Positions 7,910 to 16,300 of a stretch of DNA of 28,880 nucleotides are shown piece after piece (position 1 is the stretch's first letter; every line of letters starts with the position of its first letter). Below the pieces are notes generated by a model. It was not told the DNA's origin. It saw nothing but the letters and a program-made list of their open reading frames with translations, and did not search any database. The translations under genes were made by a program, and so were the position numbers. Source of the DNA: JALZUE01 sp051251725 (GTDB lineage: Bacteria > Pseudomonadota > Gammaproteobacteria > Enterobacterales > Alteromonadaceae); contig JBPOFN010000050.1 of NCBI GenBank assembly GCA_051251725.1, forward strand, positions 1 to 28,880. The letters are read 5' to 3'.

Positions 7910-7941
7910 GTTGAAAAGTTGAAAAGTTGAAAAGTTGAGAG
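7910..7941. repeat. Tandem 8-bp repeat, unit GTTGAAAA
   Basis: Three exact copies (7910-7917, 7918-7925, 7926-7933) and a fourth degenerate copy (GTTGAGAG) run head to tail. It is short, non-coding and could vary in copy number by slippage. No function is apparent. Confidence 0.85.
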
Positions 7942-8189
7942 GTGAAAATAGCTTAGCCTAATTAATAATGTCATTATCACGAGCTCTGAGTCATTAATTG
8001 CTTAAGCTGGTAATTATATTCAACGGCTTAACTTAATAGATTGAACTTAACAGATTTAATTAAAGATATCGTGTTTAACAGATTGAATTTAATAGGCTTT
8101 AAAGAGCAGTCTGTAATATAAACCGTAGCGTAGTAAACCTTATATTCACTTATGCCATGGCGTTTAATGGGCAAAGCGTCAATCTACTG

Positions 8190-8238
8190 AGTATTCAAAG
8201 TAGCTAGTATTCAATCTACCTAGTATTAAAGTAGCTAG
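8190..8238. repeat. Imperfect 16-bp tandem repeats
   Basis: Three successive units start AGTATT: AGTATTCAAAGTAGCT, then AGTATTCAATCTACCT, then AGTATTAAAGTAGCT. They differ by a few bases, and the third is one base shorter. The surrounding sequence contains further fragments of the same words (ATCTACTG just upstream). This looks like decayed tandem duplication in non-coding DNA. Confidence 0.7.
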
Positions 8239-8367
8239 CAGAAATAATTGTAAGCTAATAAGTCAGCAGGGTAATAACGCTTGGTTTATATCTTAGTGTC
8301 ACCTATGCTAGTTAACTTATAACAGCGCCTTGTTTGAGCGTTATTTTTGAATCGATAGGAGTGTCGA

Positions 8368-8610
8368 ATGAGTATGTTATTGGAATTTATACCAGGACTT
8401 TTTATCGCGTTAGCTTTTGACTTTATCTTGTATATAACAGGCGCTGCGATTTTACGCGGTGTGTCTTTTGGTTTGTTATCTTATCAATTGCATAGTTATG
8501 GTGACTTTAAATCGTTAGGGCGAAAGTCTAAACAAGGTTTTTTCATTCCATATATTGTTGGTGTGTTATTTTATGTTTTACTGATTTTTTTAATTGCATG
8601 GCTTAACTAA
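8368..8610 (+). CDS. Small two-helix membrane protein, unknown function
   Basis: The 80-residue protein has two hydrophobic segments, about 7-30 (FIPGLFIALAFDFILYITG) and 60-79 (PYIVGVLFYVLLIFLIAWL). They are joined by a short polar loop rich in Lys, Ser and Gly that probably faces the cytoplasm. AGGAG lies 6 nt before the ATG, and a strong terminator follows the stop, so it is probably a real single-gene unit. I do not recognise the family. Nothing in the sequence connects it to the carbohydrate genes on either side. Confidence 0.7.
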   Translation: MSMLLEFIPGLFIALAFDFILYITGAAILRGVSFGLLSYQLHSYGDFKSLGRKSKQGFFIPYIVGVLFYVLLIFLIAWLN

Positions 8611-8667
8611 ACGAAATAGCCATGAGCGATTAAAGATTGAGGGTTAAAATAACAAAAGTAATGTTAT

Positions 8668-8706
8668 AAAAAAGCGATTTATCAAAGTCTGATAAATCGC
8701 TTTTTT
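8668..8706. terminator. Bidirectional rho-independent terminator
   Basis: A perfect 17-bp stem (8668-8684 with 8690-8706) has a 5-nt loop. Its outer part is A6 on the left and T6 on the right, so it ends transcription from both the small membrane gene (plus strand) and the GH42-like gene (minus strand), which converge here. Confidence 0.92.
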
Positions 8707-8710
8707 GCTT

Positions 8711-8800
8711 CGTAATTAGCCCTAACTAGTCTTAATCTAGCAGTAACTAACCTTATCCAGCATTAACCCAGCCTAATCTGGATTAACTCAGCTGGTCTAT
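8711..8800. repeat. Degenerate approximately 11-bp direct repeats
   Basis: About seven successive variants of a word like ATTAACYCAGC occur (for example CTTAATCTAGC, ATTAACCCAGC, ATTAACTCAGC). They lie between the terminator and the end of the GH42-like gene. They are non-coding and of unknown meaning. Confidence 0.5.
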
Positions 8801-8809
8801 GCTTTGTCG

Positions 8810-11389
8810 TTAGCTGCTGGTTAAATTTACTTGGTAATTTTTAGCCTTAATAAGCTTTTGCTTCATTAACAAAGCCAATAAAATTAAAAGATAACTCACA
8901 CTACCTGCTGAAGTGGCGGCTGTTGCTTTATCAGCGTCATTGTTCTCACCAGTCTCAGGTGTTGGTGTTGGTGCGGGTACTGGATCGGGAATAGGCGTAG
9001 GTGCTGGCGTAACAATTTCTGCATCAACAAGGGTTGCCTTTAATAACAAGGTTTCACGTATTGCTAAGTTGGTGTTGTTATCAACGACTTGGCCTGTCAT
9101 CAAGTTGCTAAGAACAAGGTTTTGCTCATTGGCTAAAGCATTAATGGTAATATTAATGCTAGTGGTGGCGGTATTAACTAATGACAAGGTATAACTGTTG
9201 TCGCTGTTTTTTACCGTTCGCCACGCCACTTTTTTGTTGCTGTTTATGTTATAAGCTTCGCTGTTTTCAATAAGATTTATGGCTGGCCTGAGATTTTTGT
9301 TTTCAGCAAGTTCAAGTGCTTTGCTGTTTAAATCAGCCAATGAAGCATAACTCATCACGTTATCGCCACTGGGTAATAAATTTTCGGCGTGCTTACGGCC
9401 GTATTGATCTGTTTTTAAGCTCACGCTATCAATTAAAATAGTGCCGCCATTATCAGCATAGTTTTTCAGCGCTGCTAATTCAGCAGCGGTAACTTGCACA
9501 CTGTCGTTAACAACAATAAACCCCCAGTCATTAAGATGATTTTCAATGATTTTTTGGGTCGCAAAACCTAGCGCAATACCGTTAAAAAATAGTGTCCTGT
9601 GCGTATCTCGAATACTGTCCATATAATCATTTTGGCTGATGGCACTGGTTTCTGAATAAAATATGCGAATCGCTTTATTTTGTTTTTGTAGTTTTACAAT
9701 ATCTTGATGGTGGGCATTAATATCCATGATCGTACGAGTGAGTTCATGAAACCCTAGAGGCTGATGAGTAACGCCGGTAATATATTCTGAATTGTAACCG
9801 CGATTTTCAATAATAGAACCATCGGTATTTCTACCCCACATCCAAGTAGAAACGCCATCTAAGCCATGAGTAGCACCAAGCCAATAGATAGCACGGACAT
9901 AATCAGGATCTACATCTTTTAGCTGAAATGAACCTTTGTTGAAAAAGTGATTTTCGCTGTCCCATAAAACTTGATCAGGCTGTACCGATGAGAAAAAATC
10001 AAATGACAGCGTCGGACTCTGCCAGTCAAAACTGTAGTTGTCTTGATACCAAGGCGTATTGGTGCGGTGGCTTAAATATTCTGAATTAGCATCAAAGCCA
10101 ATAATATCGGTTATTTCTAACAATGATTCAAAGTCCATACCGTGATCGCGGGCAGAAGCATTCCACAGCCAAGGCATTAATTTAATGTGGGTTTTGGCAT
10201 CACTGTCATGTTTTGTTATTTCGCTGTCTAAAAAACTGAACCAGTTGGTGACTCGTATTTGATTAAAGCGCATCCAGTCGTACCAAATAGCACTGCCTTT
10301 TAGGTTGCTATTCATTGGAAGGGTGATGTTAATGTCATCAAAGCTCGCGTAATTACTCGACCATATTGTGTTGAGGTTATTAATACTGCTGTGTTGAGTT
10401 GCTAGCCATAAGCGAAATTTGCTCATTGCTGCTGCTGAAACGCCGCCGGTATTCCATTTTCCTGCTTCGGTAAAAAAGCTTGGCTCGTTAAACATCATAT
10501 AACCCAGAGCCGTTGCACGTTTGTCTTTTAAGGGCGGAATGTAAGTGTTAAAAAAGGTTGTAAAAAGCTCTTTGGCGCCAGGGTGGTCGATAAGGTATTT
10601 GCTAAAAAGTCGCTCAGTATCGCCAATGTTAGGATATTTATTGATGATCCACTGCGGAATAGCACTGTGGTTAATAAATACTTGGCCAATGCGCTGGTCA
10701 TTATCATTAATAATGGCATTGATTCGCCATGGCGCGGTATTACCTTGTTCGTCGGTAATAAAAGTAGGTGAAATATAGCTGCTGTGTAAGTTACCAAAAA
10801 AAGGGTTGGTTAAATCATCAGATGGTTTCCAAGTGTAGCTACTGAGGAATATTGTTTGCTCAGCTTCACTTGTATTAATCTCACGAGGATTAATGTCGCT
10901 ATTATTAGCTTCATTATTATCGCTAACATTAGAATTTACCTTCAGTCTAAACTCACCTTGCTCAATCGACACTTTCCTAAAGTCGATAACCGGTACAGGT
11001 TTCCTAATAATGGTGTTGTTAATCACTTGGCTTAATTCATTGATCGCATTGTCTAATATAGTATTGACAGAGTCGCGTTCATAACCAGCCAAATTTTCTG
11101 CGTGGCTTGCGGCCGAATTTTTATAGTTCGGGTGTTCTTGGTAGAACTTGATATTAATATTTTGATTCGCTTCGTCCCAATCAGCCCAGTCTAAAAATAA
11201 CTCAGCCATGCGTATGGTCATTTGTTCACGGCTAACATCAAGTTCTTGCGTTTGTGCGCTAATGATAAGGCTATTTAATTGGCTGATTTTTTCTGCTGGC
11301 GTAACCGCTAAGGTTAGGGCACTGGCAAATGCACTCGTTAAGCCTAGGAACACTAAGGCTAATTTACTGGGTGTATGTCGTAGTTTCAT
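8810..11389 (-). CDS. GH42-like glycoside hydrolase, exported, with C-terminal membrane-anchor tail
   Basis: This is a predicted retaining exo-glycosidase of clan GH-A, acting outside the cytoplasm, probably on galactose-type units; the substrate is not readable from sequence. A signal peptide covers residues 1-29. The TIM barrel runs about 200-540, with GYMMFNEPSFF carrying the Asn-Glu acid/base pair (N301-E302) and VLWDSENHFF offering Glu479 as nucleophile. WMWGRNTDG (517-524) resembles the barrel-closing Trp region. Residues about 570-660 form a Rossmann-like trimerisation domain as in GH42, including VVNDSVQVTAAELAALKNYADNGGTILID. A beta domain follows, then a Pro/Thr linker (about 800-820), and a final hydrophobic helix (SYLLILLALLM) trailed by Lys residues, like a GlyGly-CTERM-type sorting tail. 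AGGA precedes the ATG. GH42 proper, GH167 or another clan GH-A family are alternatives. Confidence 0.75.
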   Translation of the reverse strand: MKLRHTPSKLALVFLGLTSAFASALTLAVTPAEKISQLNSLIISAQTQELDVSREQMTIRMAELFLDWADWDEANQNINIKFYQEHPNYKNSAASHAENLAGYERDSVNTILDNAINELSQVINNTIIRKPVPVIDFRKVSIEQGEFRLKVNSNVSDNNEANNSDINPREINTSEAEQTIFLSSYTWKPSDDLTNPFFGNLHSSYISPTFITDEQGNTAPWRINAIINDNDQRIGQVFINHSAIPQWIINKYPNIGDTERLFSKYLIDHPGAKELFTTFFNTYIPPLKDKRATALGYMMFNEPSFFTEAGKWNTGGVSAAAMSKFRLWLATQHSSINNLNTIWSSNYASFDDINITLPMNSNLKGSAIWYDWMRFNQIRVTNWFSFLDSEITKHDSDAKTHIKLMPWLWNASARDHGMDFESLLEITDIIGFDANSEYLSHRTNTPWYQDNYSFDWQSPTLSFDFFSSVQPDQVLWDSENHFFNKGSFQLKDVDPDYVRAIYWLGATHGLDGVSTWMWGRNTDGSIIENRGYNSEYITGVTHQPLGFHELTRTIMDINAHHQDIVKLQKQNKAIRIFYSETSAISQNDYMDSIRDTHRTLFFNGIALGFATQKIIENHLNDWGFIVVNDSVQVTAAELAALKNYADNGGTILIDSVSLKTDQYGRKHAENLLPSGDNVMSYASLADLNSKALELAENKNLRPAINLIENSEAYNINSNKKVAWRTVKNSDNSYTLSLVNTATTSINITINALANEQNLVLSNLMTGQVVDNNTNLAIRETLLLKATLVDAEIVTPAPTPIPDPVPAPTPTPETGENNDADKATAATSAGSVSYLLILLALLMKQKLIKAKNYQVNLTSS

Positions 11390-12050
11390 CGGGTTTCCTA
11401 TTAGTCGACCTTAATTATTTACCTAGTTGACGGTTATGATCTGCAGGACATAATTCTATCTAACGTTACCTGCATGATACTCAGTGTGGCTTGACACATT
11501 AAGTTGTGTTTTAGCGCTTCTTTACTCTGGTTTAATATTTTTTTAATGGTTGGTTGTTAGTGAGCAGGGTAAAGAAGTTAAAATGTTATTGAAATATATT
11601 CACTTGCAAAAATTCAATTCGGCGTTTTATTAATAGCGTTCACTTATAATTAAAATGTAATATATATCTATTGGTCATATGTTTCAATCATTCATTGTTA
11701 ATGTCCGAGTAGTGCTTAAAATATTAATGTGAAGATATAACAAAGCGTTTTTTCAGCCACTCGCTTTATTCGTAATGACAACAATGATGATGCCAACGTT
11801 GATAATTCTATGCTGGCACAGTTGCCTTAACTGAGAGAAAAAAACTTCGCCGTTTAAGTCTTTGATTACATATAGAAAATAACGGCGTTGATGGTGAGTA
11901 TTTGCGCTTTTTTATATCAAAAATAAAGTGAATACTTGTTGACATAAGTGGTTATGAATCATAGCTTGGGTATAACGCCATCCCTATTATATCACTTTGT
12001 TATTTATGGGATTAATGCGATAGATGTTGGACAAAAAGAGATTTTAAAAA
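11390..12050. other. Shared intergenic region between divergent glycosidase and sulfatase genes
   Basis: This 661-bp region has no gene. It must hold both divergent promoters. One inverted repeat stands out: CGCCGTT (11848-11854) and AACGGCG (11881-11887), separated by 26 bp. No regulator-specific operator is recognised. A TTGACA at 11939-11944 has no properly spaced -10. Divergence suggests, but does not prove, co-regulation of the glycosidase and the sulfatase. Confidence 0.5.
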
Positions 12051-13628
12051 ATGAAAAATATAAAAGTAAGGTTATCGCTAATTTCCTCAGTGTTATTGGG
12101 CGTTATGGCGATATCAGCTTGTAGTGATAAAACGCAAGTCACCACGGGTGTAGGCTCAATCAACCCTGCGGGAAGTGCTGAACAGGTAAAACCGAATGTT
12201 GTCATTTTTTATGTTGATGATTTAGGTTATGGCGACCTTAGCAGCTACGGCATGACAGCGACACAAACACCTAATGTTGATGCCTTGGCAAAAGACGGTA
12301 TTCGTTTTACTGATGCCCATAGTTCGGCAGCGACTTGTACACCTTCTCGTTATTCCATGTTGACCGGGCAATACGCATTTCGAAATAATGCCGCTATTTT
12401 ACCAGGTGATGCGCCGCTCATCATTGACCATACTAAACCAACACTACCAAAAATGATGCAAGCCGCTGGCTATAAAACAGCCGTTGTTGGTAAATGGCAT
12501 TTAGGTTTGGGTGATGGTTTTGTTGATTGGAATAAAGCGGTAAAACCAGGGCCAATTGAACTTGGTTTTGATTACAGTTTTTTAATGCCGGCTACTGGCG
12601 ATAGAGTGCCAACGGTCTATTTAGAAAACCATAACGTGGTTAATTTAGACCCCAATGCCCCTATTACTATTAGTTATGAAAAAAGAATTGGTAATCGTCC
12701 GGTTGGCACTGAAAGCCCTGAGCTGCTAAAACAAACCGCTGATTTACAACATAGCGCGACAATCGTTAACGGCATCAGCCGTATTGGTTGGATGGCGGGT
12801 GGTAAGTCTGCTGAATGGAAAGACGAAGATTTTCCATACGTGTTTACTGACAAAGCCATTGAGTTTATTCAAGGCGCAAAAGACGAACCTTTTATGTTGT
12901 TCTTTCCGTTTCATGATATCCATGTCCCGCGCGTACCAAATGAAATGTTTGCTGGTAAATCAGGTATGGGACCAAGAGGCGACGCCATTTTACAAATGGA
13001 TTGGATGACAGGCCGCATTGTTGATGAATTAAAAAAACTAGGTTTGTATGACAACACCATTATTTTATTTTCAAGTGATAATGGTCCTGTGATGGACGAC
13101 GGTTATGCCGATCAAGCTGAAGATTTACGTGGCGATCATGATCCTGCAGGAGGATATCGCGGCGGAAAATACAGTGCTTATGAAGGCGGAACACGCGTAC
13201 CTATGATAGTCACTTATCCAAATGGTATTAAAAATCTCGGTGATAGTGATGCCTTAATTAGCCATATCGATTTTTATAAGTCGTTAGCTGAGCTAACCGG
13301 CATGCAATTAGCTAAAGGCGAAGCAATAGATAGCCAGAATGTTTTGTCAGCGTTATTAGATGCTAAAGCAGATGGCCGTAAAGAAATGTTAGAAGAGTCT
13401 TTTACCTTGTCTTTACGCAGTGATAATTGGAAATATGTTGCGCCATTTTCTGGTACCACACCGGATTGGTTAGCAAACAAAACGGCGATTGAAAATGGCT
13501 TAAAATCAACACCCCAACTATTTGATTTAAACACGGATCAATTTGAACAAGTGAATGTTGCCGCTCAGCATCCTGATGTGGTTGCACAATTACAACAGCG
13601 TATTGATGCGATTAAAGCGTTGAAATAA
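12051..13628 (+). CDS. Lipoprotein sulfatase, formylglycine-dependent S1 family
   Basis: It predictably removes sulfate esters from a sulfated glycan at the cell envelope. The N-terminus has a lipoprotein signal with lipobox ISAC (Cys24). The metal-binding start is IFYVDDLGYGDLSSYG (Asp56-Asp57). The S1 signature CTPSRYSMLTGQ has Cys96 as the residue oxidised to formylglycine and Arg100 behind it. GKWHLG (Lys148, His150), HDIHVPR (His291), SSDNGP (Asp343-Asn344) and GGKYSAYEGGTRVP (Lys373) supply the remaining active-site positions, so the enzyme looks intact. Length (525 residues) is normal for the family. No sulfatase-maturing enzyme is encoded in the window. Divergent placement from the GH42-like gene suggests action on the same sulfated galactan-type polymer. 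The S1 subfamily, and so the substrate, cannot be assigned by eye. Confidence 0.93.
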   Translation: MKNIKVRLSLISSVLLGVMAISACSDKTQVTTGVGSINPAGSAEQVKPNVVIFYVDDLGYGDLSSYGMTATQTPNVDALAKDGIRFTDAHSSAATCTPSRYSMLTGQYAFRNNAAILPGDAPLIIDHTKPTLPKMMQAAGYKTAVVGKWHLGLGDGFVDWNKAVKPGPIELGFDYSFLMPATGDRVPTVYLENHNVVNLDPNAPITISYEKRIGNRPVGTESPELLKQTADLQHSATIVNGISRIGWMAGGKSAEWKDEDFPYVFTDKAIEFIQGAKDEPFMLFFPFHDIHVPRVPNEMFAGKSGMGPRGDAILQMDWMTGRIVDELKKLGLYDNTIILFSSDNGPVMDDGYADQAEDLRGDHDPAGGYRGGKYSAYEGGTRVPMIVTYPNGIKNLGDSDALISHIDFYKSLAELTGMQLAKGEAIDSQNVLSALLDAKADGRKEMLEESFTLSLRSDNWKYVAPFSGTTPDWLANKTAIENGLKSTPQLFDLNTDQFEQVNVAAQHPDVVAQLQQRIDAIKALK

Positions 13629-13647
13629 ATTCTCCTGATAACCATTA

Positions 13648-13672
13648 GGCCCAGTGTTCAGGGCCATTTTTT
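13648..13672 (+). terminator. Rho-independent terminator after the sulfatase gene
   Basis: A GGCCC/GGGCC stem (13648-13652 with 13661-13665) has an 8-nt loop and is followed by A and T6. It starts 20 bp after the sulfatase stop, separating it from the zinc receptor gene. Confidence 0.75.
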
Positions 13673-13755
13673 AGGTTTTATTATTTAAGGCGGTTTCATT
13701 TTATTTTAATTGGTTTTTATCAATTTATTGCATTCATATAAAATTAATAAAATCA

Positions 13756-13786
13756 CTATTGTTATATTATCACATTACTGTATTAT
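13756..13786 (+). promoter_or_regulatory. Zur box overlapping the promoter of the TonB-dependent receptor
   Basis: The 15-bp core TGTTATATTATCACA (13760-13774) differs at one position from the palindromic Zur core TGTTATA-N-TATAACA. It also closely resembles the E. coli znu operator as I remember it. A promoter TTGTTA (13759-13764), 16 bp, TATTAT (13781-13786) overlaps it, so zinc-loaded Zur would block RNA polymerase. The start codon lies about 40 bp downstream of the -10. The match is seen in the sequence; regulation by Zur is inference from the known site. Confidence 0.75.
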
Positions 13787-13827
13787 GTGTTTTTTGTTTT
13801 GTTATAAAGTAACGTTTAGAGGTTCAA

Positions 13828-16290
13828 TTGAAAAATTTTATTATCGCGCTTGGAGTCAGCTTACTCTTTATCCAAAAATCATTTGCAATCGAAGTGGTTG
13901 GTGTTTTATCTAATAAGAATAATCATTATATTTCAAAGGCTGAAGTGTCAATTGTTGGCACGGATAAAAAAACATACAGTGATGTAGAAGGAAGTTTCAG
14001 CCTTGAATTTAATGGCAGTTTACCGATCGAATTACATATTCAAGCTTTGGGATATAATCACAAAAATATATTTATTGAGCAAACAGCCAATACGCTTAAA
14101 CTCGTCTTAGATAAATCAATTATTGAGCATGTTGATGTGATTGGTTTACCTATTCATGCATCGACACTTGAATCAGCAATTCCAGTTAATGTGGTGGCTG
14201 GTGAGGCGCTACGCGACAAACAAGCATCAACTTTAGGCGAAACACTAAAAGCTGAGCTTGGTGTTCATTCCACTTATTTTGGCCCGGTGGCCAGTAGCCC
14301 AATTATTCGCGGCTTAGATGGACCAAGAGTATTAATTACCCAAAATAGTTTAGATGTTGGTGATGCGTCGCGTGTTGGGCCAGATCATATCGTTGCCAGT
14401 GAAACCAGTACAGCGCAACAAATTGAAGTATTAAGAGGGCCAGCAACATTATTTTATGGCAGCGGCGCTATTGGCGGTGTTGTAAATATAGTTGATAACC
14501 GCGTACCGACCTCAAACGAAACACGTGGTGATTGGCAAGTAAGTCATAACAGTGTTGCCCAAGAAAATGCCGGCGCTTTTAATATTAATACCGGCAGTGA
14601 AAATTTTGCTTATCATTTTGATGCGTTTAGCCGAGCGAGCAAAGATTATCAAATACCAGCCCCGGCCGAATTAGAAGTGCATGACGATGAGCATGACGAT
14701 GAGCATGAAGCGCAATCATCAAATTATAAATTAGCCAATAGTGCTGCTAAATCATCTGGTTTCACGCTTGGCAGTAGTTATTTATTCGATCAGGGTTTTG
14801 TTGGTTTCTCTTATGGTGAGTTAAATCGCCAGTATGGTATTCCCGGCCACTCTCATGACGAGGAAGAACATGATGAAGCAGAACATGAAGGTGAAGAAGA
14901 ACATGAAGGTGAAGCTGACGTTAGTGGTGATTTAAAGCAAAGTCGCTGGCAATTACTCAGTGAAATAAATTTGAAAGATTCTTGGCTTACAAGTATCGCG
15001 ACTAAAGTAGGTTATAGCGATTATCGTCATTTTGAAATTGAAGATCAGCAAATTAGCACGCGCTTTAATAATCAATCATTACAAACAAAAGTCGATTTAG
15101 TTTTAGCTGATATTTCGGGCTGGCGCGGGGCGTTAACATTTGATTATAAAAATACTGATTTTGAAGCAATAGGTGCAGAAGCATTTACGCCATCGAATAC
15201 GACAGAGTCTTTTGCTACCGCTTTTATTGAAGAAAAACACTTTGGCGACCTACTTATTCAAGTTGGCGCGCGCGTTGAAAAAGTAAAAATTAGTGCCCAA
15301 GATACCGAACTAGCACTGGGGAGCCATGACGAACATGATGAGGCGGATCATGACGCAGAAGATGAGCATCAATTAGTTGATTTTAATGAGCTAAGTTACA
15401 CGCCTGTCAGTGTATCATTAGGCGCGGTTTGGGATTTTTATGACGGTTATAATTTAGGTTTATCATTAAGTCATGCCCAGCGCGCACCATCGGCAGCTGA
15501 GTTATTTTCTTTTGGTCCACATATTGGTACTAATACTTATGAAGTAGGAGCATATTTTCAGTTACATAATGAAGAAATGGCATCTGGTGCAAGTGAAGAA
15601 ACGCAGCCTCATTTTGATATTGCTGATAATGGTTATCAACCGACAGTAGAAACCTCTAATAACCTTGATTTAACGGTACGTAAATTTGAAGGGGATTTTG
15701 GTTTTATTGTTAGTGGTTTTTATAATCAAATTGATGATTTTTATTATCAAGAAAATACCGGTTATTTCTTTGCCGATGAGCATGATCACGAGGCAGATGA
15801 ACATGAAGCCGATGAGCACGAAGAAGCGGGCGAAACCGGTTTACCTATTTATATTTACCAGCAGGCCGACGCAGAATTTATCGGGCTTGAAGTTCAGTTA
15901 TTATGGCAATTAAATAATAACTATAAAATGACACTATTAGCCGATACGATCACTGGTAAGCTTAAAACCGGTGAGCACCTACCAAGAATTCCGCCTAGTC
16001 GTTTAGGGTTAATTACCAACAGCGAATTTAATCAATGGCGCAGTGAATTAAGTATCATGCATTATTTTAAACAAAGTGATGTAGCGGCGTTAGAAACAGC
16101 AACGGCAGCTTATACTTTAGTGGATTTTAGTGCTCATTATTATTTTAGTGTGGCGGATAAAGACATGGCTTTTTATCTTAAAGCGAACAACTTAACGGAT
16201 GAAGCTGCACGTGTGCATACCTCGTTTATTAAAAATCAAACCTTGTTACCAGGGCGCGGTATTACCTTAGGTATTCGCGGCGATTTTTAA
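13828..16290 (+). CDS. TonB-dependent outer-membrane receptor with metal-binding His-rich loops, ZnuD-type zinc receptor
   Basis: This is a 22-strand outer-membrane transporter driven by TonB, predicted to import zinc. A signal peptide covers residues 1-20. A carboxypeptidase-regulatory-like beta domain (about 22-95) precedes the plug (about 105-235: LGETLKAELGV, SSPIIRGLDGPRVLI, EVLRGPATLFYGSGAIGGVVNIVDNRVP). The barrel ends with the aromatic-terminated strand GITLGIRGDF. Four loops are packed with His, Asp and Glu: about 284-296, 341-364, 498-515 and 649-667. Such loops are typical of ZnuD zinc receptors. Translation starts at TTG (13828), with AGAGG 5 nt upstream; no nearby ATG preserves the signal peptide. 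A Zur box upstream agrees with zinc. The sugar-enzyme neighbourhood could suggest a glycan receptor, but the loops and operator argue against it. Confidence 0.88.
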   Translation: MKNFIIALGVSLLFIQKSFAIEVVGVLSNKNNHYISKAEVSIVGTDKKTYSDVEGSFSLEFNGSLPIELHIQALGYNHKNIFIEQTANTLKLVLDKSIIEHVDVIGLPIHASTLESAIPVNVVAGEALRDKQASTLGETLKAELGVHSTYFGPVASSPIIRGLDGPRVLITQNSLDVGDASRVGPDHIVASETSTAQQIEVLRGPATLFYGSGAIGGVVNIVDNRVPTSNETRGDWQVSHNSVAQENAGAFNINTGSENFAYHFDAFSRASKDYQIPAPAELEVHDDEHDDEHEAQSSNYKLANSAAKSSGFTLGSSYLFDQGFVGFSYGELNRQYGIPGHSHDEEEHDEAEHEGEEEHEGEADVSGDLKQSRWQLLSEINLKDSWLTSIATKVGYSDYRHFEIEDQQISTRFNNQSLQTKVDLVLADISGWRGALTFDYKNTDFEAIGAEAFTPSNTTESFATAFIEEKHFGDLLIQVGARVEKVKISAQDTELALGSHDEHDEADHDAEDEHQLVDFNELSYTPVSVSLGAVWDFYDGYNLGLSLSHAQRAPSAAELFSFGPHIGTNTYEVGAYFQLHNEEMASGASEETQPHFDIADNGYQPTVETSNNLDLTVRKFEGDFGFIVSGFYNQIDDFYYQENTGYFFADEHDHEADEHEADEHEEAGETGLPIYIYQQADAEFIGLEVQLLWQLNNNYKMTLLADTITGKLKTGEHLPRIPPSRLGLITNSEFNQWRSELSIMHYFKQSDVAALETATAAYTLVDFSAHYYFSVADKDMAFYLKANNLTDEAARVHTSFIKNQTLLPGRGITLGIRGDF

Positions 16291-16300
16291 GCGGTAATTG

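Larger units (their letters stand above)
7569..8367. other. Gene-free intergenic region rich in short repeats
   Basis: No credible coding frame is present. It contains an inverted pair ACGAATGC (7683-7690) and GCATTCGT (7754-7761) upstream of the large secreted protein gene. A tandem run of an 8-bp unit lies at 7910-7941. Degenerate copies of 'TTAAYAGATTGAAYTTAA'-like sequence occur at about 8030-8097, and imperfect 16-bp repeats at 8190-8238. The right end (about 8300-8367) must hold the promoter of the small membrane protein gene, with AGGAG as ribosome binding site. Confidence 0.6.

Noticed and set aside
7910..7941. Possible CRISPR-like repeat array
   Set aside because: The units are 8 bp, directly adjacent, without spacers. 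No cas genes are present in the window.
8913..9194. Plus-strand open frame with Gly/Val-rich repeat
   Set aside because: It is the reverse reading of the Pro/Thr linker and C-terminus of the GH42-like gene.
11939..11976. TTGACA...TATAAC as a sulfatase promoter
   Set aside because: The spacer is 26 bp, too long for a sigma70 promoter. No alternative -10 at 16-18 bp is convincing.
13710..13913. Small open frame overlapping the start of the TonB receptor
   Set aside because: It runs through the promoter and Zur box and into the signal peptide region in another frame. It has no family resemblance.
13828..16290. TonB receptor as the glycan importer of the neighbouring carbohydrate genes
   Set aside because: The Zur box and four His/Asp/Glu-rich loops argue for zinc. 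The sulfatase terminator separates it from the carbohydrate genes.
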